Source: Deltaproteobacteria bacterium
Lineage (GTDB): Bacteria > Desulfobacterota > Dissulfuribacteria > Dissulfuribacterales > QOAL01
Length of the DNA: 64,000 bases
Direction: 5' to 3'
Assembly (NCBI GenBank): GCA_015493475.1
Contig: WGDC01000008.1
Coordinates: forward strand, 1 to 64,000
Part shown: positions 62,076 through 64,000 of the stretch, in pieces
How positions within the stretch are numbered: position 1 is the stretch's first letter
Layout: each line of letters begins with the position of its first letter
Made by a program: the position numbers and the translations under genes
The notes under the pieces: model-generated
Told to the model about the DNA's origin: nothing
Seen by the model: the letters and a program-made list of their open reading frames with translations, nothing else
Database searches by the model: none

Positions 62076-63020
62076 ATGAAAATATATTCCGCTCTTGAAG
62101 AAATAGAGAGGCCATTTTATAGGCCAGCCCTTACCATAGGGAATTTTGACGGTGTGCACCTCGGACATCAGGCCCTGTTCAAAAAGGTGGTGGAACTGGC
62201 CGGAAAAAGGGGAGGCGACAAGGTTGCCCTGACCTTTCATCCTCATCCGATGAAGGTCCTCAGGCCGGACAATCCTCCTAAGCTCATCAGTACCTTAGAA
62301 CAGAAGGTGGAGCTCATTATGGAAGCCGGTATTGAACACCTTCTTTGTATTCCTTTTACCCGGGAGTTTGCCAGTACGAGCGCCACGGAATTTGTTGAGA
62401 AAATACTTTACTGCACTATAGGTCTGGAGGACCTTGTCGTGGGTTATGATTATGCCTTCGGCCGGGGGAGGGAAGGCGACATAGATTTTTTGAAAACTAT
62501 GGGCCATAAACTTGGCTTCCATGTCCATGTTATCCCGCCGGTCAAGATAGAAGGAATCATTGTCAGCAGCACAGCCATAAGAGAGTTCGTAAAAAAAGGT
62601 GACATGAGGATGGTCCGGAAGATGCTGGGAAGATTTTACCAGATAAGGGGCCTTGTAAAGAGAGGTAAAAGGCGTGGTGGACCTGTGGTGGGTTTCCCAA
62701 CGGCGAATTTGTCGATAAACCCCGAAGATTTATGCCCAAAGCCGGGAGTTTATGCAGTGCAGGTGATACACGGAGAAAGGCTCTACAATGGGGTGGTAAA
62801 CATAGGTTTCAATCCCACCTTTCATGATGGAAAGCTCGGGGCCGAGGTTCATATTTTCAACTTTAACAGGGAAATCTACGGGCATGAAATAAAGGTGAAC
62901 GTAGTGGCGAGGATAAGGGATGAAAAAAGGTTCCCGGGGCCTGACGAGCTTGCAGAACAAATAAGAAAGGATATAGAAAAGGCGAAAAAGATATTGGGCT
63001 CCATAAAGACAGGCACCTGA
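62076..63020 (+). CDS. ribF: Bifunctional riboflavin kinase / FAD synthetase
   Basis: Makes FMN and FAD from riboflavin. The N-terminal nucleotidyltransferase domain has IGNFDGVHLGHQALF and SSTAIREFVKKGDM; the C-terminal kinase domain has GGPVVGFPTANLSI, NGVVNIGFNPTFHDG and VEVHIF-like (AEVHIFNFNREIYG) blocks. ATG 62076 is preferred over GTG 62067 because GGTGA precedes it. 314 residues is normal. It is unrelated to the exosortase genes that follow. Confidence 0.96.
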   Translation: MKIYSALEEIERPFYRPALTIGNFDGVHLGHQALFKKVVELAGKRGGDKVALTFHPHPMKVLRPDNPPKLISTLEQKVELIMEAGIEHLLCIPFTREFASTSATEFVEKILYCTIGLEDLVVGYDYAFGRGREGDIDFLKTMGHKLGFHVHVIPPVKIEGIIVSSTAIREFVKKGDMRMVRKMLGRFYQIRGLVKRGKRRGGPVVGFPTANLSINPEDLCPKPGVYAVQVIHGERLYNGVVNIGFNPTFHDGKLGAEVHIFNFNREIYGHEIKVNVVARIRDEKRFPGPDELAEQIRKDIEKAKKILGSIKTGT

Positions 63021-63078
63021 AAGCCCCAGTCTGCGCCACTATTACTGACGTCCTATAAGCAGGGGAAAATACGACTTC

Positions 63079-63621
63079 ATGAAGGGCAAGCCACGGGGAA
63101 TACCGAGAGCCTGCAAACGAAAAACAGGAAAGCGATTTTCTGGCCTCAGATTCCTCGTAACCTATGTCTTGTTGATGGCCGGCCTCGCCCTTGCTATGAG
63201 TTTTGAACCTGTAAAGAGGGTCATTGATATAAACGGTGTCTATACGGATCTTGTGGTCAAGGCCACTGCCCATTTACTCAGACCGTTCGGGCTTGTCAGG
63301 GATGTGCAGGGCTCGGTAATCCATCTTAACGGGATATCACTTGATGTAAGGTTTGGCTGCAACGGCCTCGAGGCCTTTCTTATATACATGGTGGCGATCC
63401 TGGCGTTTCCTGCCCAATGGCGCAAAAAGCTGTGGGGTATTGTGGTGGGTTTTTTCGTCATCCAGCTCCTGAATGTGCTGAGAATAGCGGTTCTCGGCTA
63501 CTGTGGAGTCCATTTCCCTGGTTTTTTTCACGTGTTTCACATCTACGTTGCACAGGGCATCATGATCGCCGTAGCCTTTGCACTCTTCCTTATTTGGATA
63601 ACCAATGTGGCCAAGGAATAG
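63079..63621 (+). CDS. xrtH: Exosortase H (XrtH)
   Basis: A membrane transpeptidase/peptidase that processes proteins bearing the IPTL-CTERM tail. The 180-residue product has about four to five hydrophobic helices and the exosortase catalytic triad: Cys94 in RFGCNGLEAF, Arg135 in LLNVLRIAVLG and His154 in FFHVFHIYVAQG. The short, single-domain form, the motif context and the overlapping companion gene are those of exosortase H. The giant protein at 3899-12361 carries the matching C-terminal signal. The gene is followed with 17-bp overlap by a membrane-protein gene. Confidence 0.9.
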   Translation: MKGKPRGIPRACKRKTGKRFSGLRFLVTYVLLMAGLALAMSFEPVKRVIDINGVYTDLVVKATAHLLRPFGLVRDVQGSVIHLNGISLDVRFGCNGLEAFLIYMVAILAFPAQWRKKLWGIVVGFFVIQLLNVLRIAVLGYCGVHFPGFFHVFHIYVAQGIMIAVAFALFLIWITNVAKE

Positions 63622-64000
63622 GATAATAGCAGCAGGTCTGCTTTTTATAACCGCTTACTGCCTCATGGTTTTTCTCTGGCTTCACGTAAATGCCTATTAC
63701 GGGATGGCTGTTACAAGTGCAGGGGCCCACCTTTCTGCATTGGCAACCGGGTGCCTTGTTGACAAGCTATATTTTCAGGGCGGCAGGGCGGTGTGTAATT
63801 TTCTTTACCAGGCCGTGACAGTGCGTGGGCCGGCTATCCTCCATTTGCAGGTAGTGCTTCACGTTTCAAATTATTCCTACAACATACCTCTGACACTGTC
63901 TCTTGCTGCCGCGCTTTTCCCATTCGTCTCATGGAAGGCCCGTTCCCTTCTCGAGGCATTGGGTCTACTTGTTTTGATACATCTTTTTTATGTCTTTTTG
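63605..64000 (+). CDS. Exosortase H-associated membrane protein (5' part only)
   Basis: ATG 63605 lies inside the end of xrtH in another frame (17-bp overlap, stop of xrtH at 63619-63621), and the frame is open to the right edge (132 codons). The product has an N-terminal hydrophobic helix (IIAAGLLFITAYCLMVFLWL), a periplasmic stretch with KLYFQGGRAVCNF, and two further helices (HVSNYSYNIPLTLSLAAALF; LLEALGLLVLIHLFYVF). Proteins of this kind are paired with exosortase H in IPTL-CTERM genomes. The 3' part and any further genes of the set are outside the window. Confidence 0.75.
   Translation, partial: MWPRNRIIAAGLLFITAYCLMVFLWLHVNAYYGMAVTSAGAHLSALATGCLVDKLYFQGGRAVCNFLYQAVTVRGPAILHLQVVLHVSNYSYNIPLTLSLAAALFPFVSWKARSLLEALGLLVLIHLFYVFL

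Overview
The window looks like a chromosomal segment of a motile, Gram-negative, probably anaerobic Desulfobacterota (deltaproteobacterial) bacterium. The basis is gene content and order: an atpF'-F-H-A-G-D-C block without atpB/atpE, a flagellar rod/hook block ending in csrA-fliW, zapB-zapA-6S RNA-rny, a fused SecDF, an exosortase H system and a likely selenoprotein. The genus cannot be fixed from the sequence; lineages near Dissulfuribacter are only a guess. Most genes are ordinary housekeeping genes in tight operons with overlapping stops and starts.

Layout. 1-760: decayed ISNCY-type insertion sequence running off the left edge. 858-3742: def-fmt-rsmB. 3899-12361: one 8.5-kb gene for a giant secreted DUF11-repeat protein with an IPTL-CTERM sorting tail. 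12651-17443: chemoreceptor, response regulator and hybrid kinase. 17505-23594 (minus strand): DUF2868/DUF3482-GTPase pair, a DUF1992 protein and the trkA/trkH potassium uptake pair. 23717-25819: pta. 25863-37944: fliK-like, flhB-like, flgF, G, A, H, I, J-like, N-like, K, L, a strong terminator, then csrA-fliW. 38017-44982: nrdR, secDF, murA, moaA, an atypical gcvH, fabD. 45001-45207: a 68-residue dual-CxxC protein with an in-frame TGA and a bSECIS-like hairpin, absent from a standard ORF reading. 45262-50135: small secreted Cys protein (minus), GAF histidine kinase, tatD, maf, yggS-type gene, queD, queE. 50274-56289: ATP synthase genes. 56367-61741: short glmU-like gene, zapB-like, zapA, 6S RNA, rny, tyrS, small EamA gene. 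61901-61989: tRNA-Leu(CAG), minus. 62076-64000: ribF, exosortase H and the start of an overlapping membrane-protein gene cut by the right edge.

The two most interesting points are: (1) the TGA-containing dual-CxxC gene right after fabD, with a perfect 7-bp hairpin and GGTG loop 17 nt past the TGA, best read as a selenoprotein; and (2) an exosortase H gene pair at the right end together with its likely substrate, the giant IPTL-CTERM protein, about 50 kb away. The giant protein is built from an alternating two-module repeat of about 0.92-0.98 kb. Further oddities are a GcvH-fold protein with glycine at the lipoyl-lysine position, a GlmU lacking most of its acetyltransferase half, and csrA placed behind an intrinsic terminator with a TTG start.
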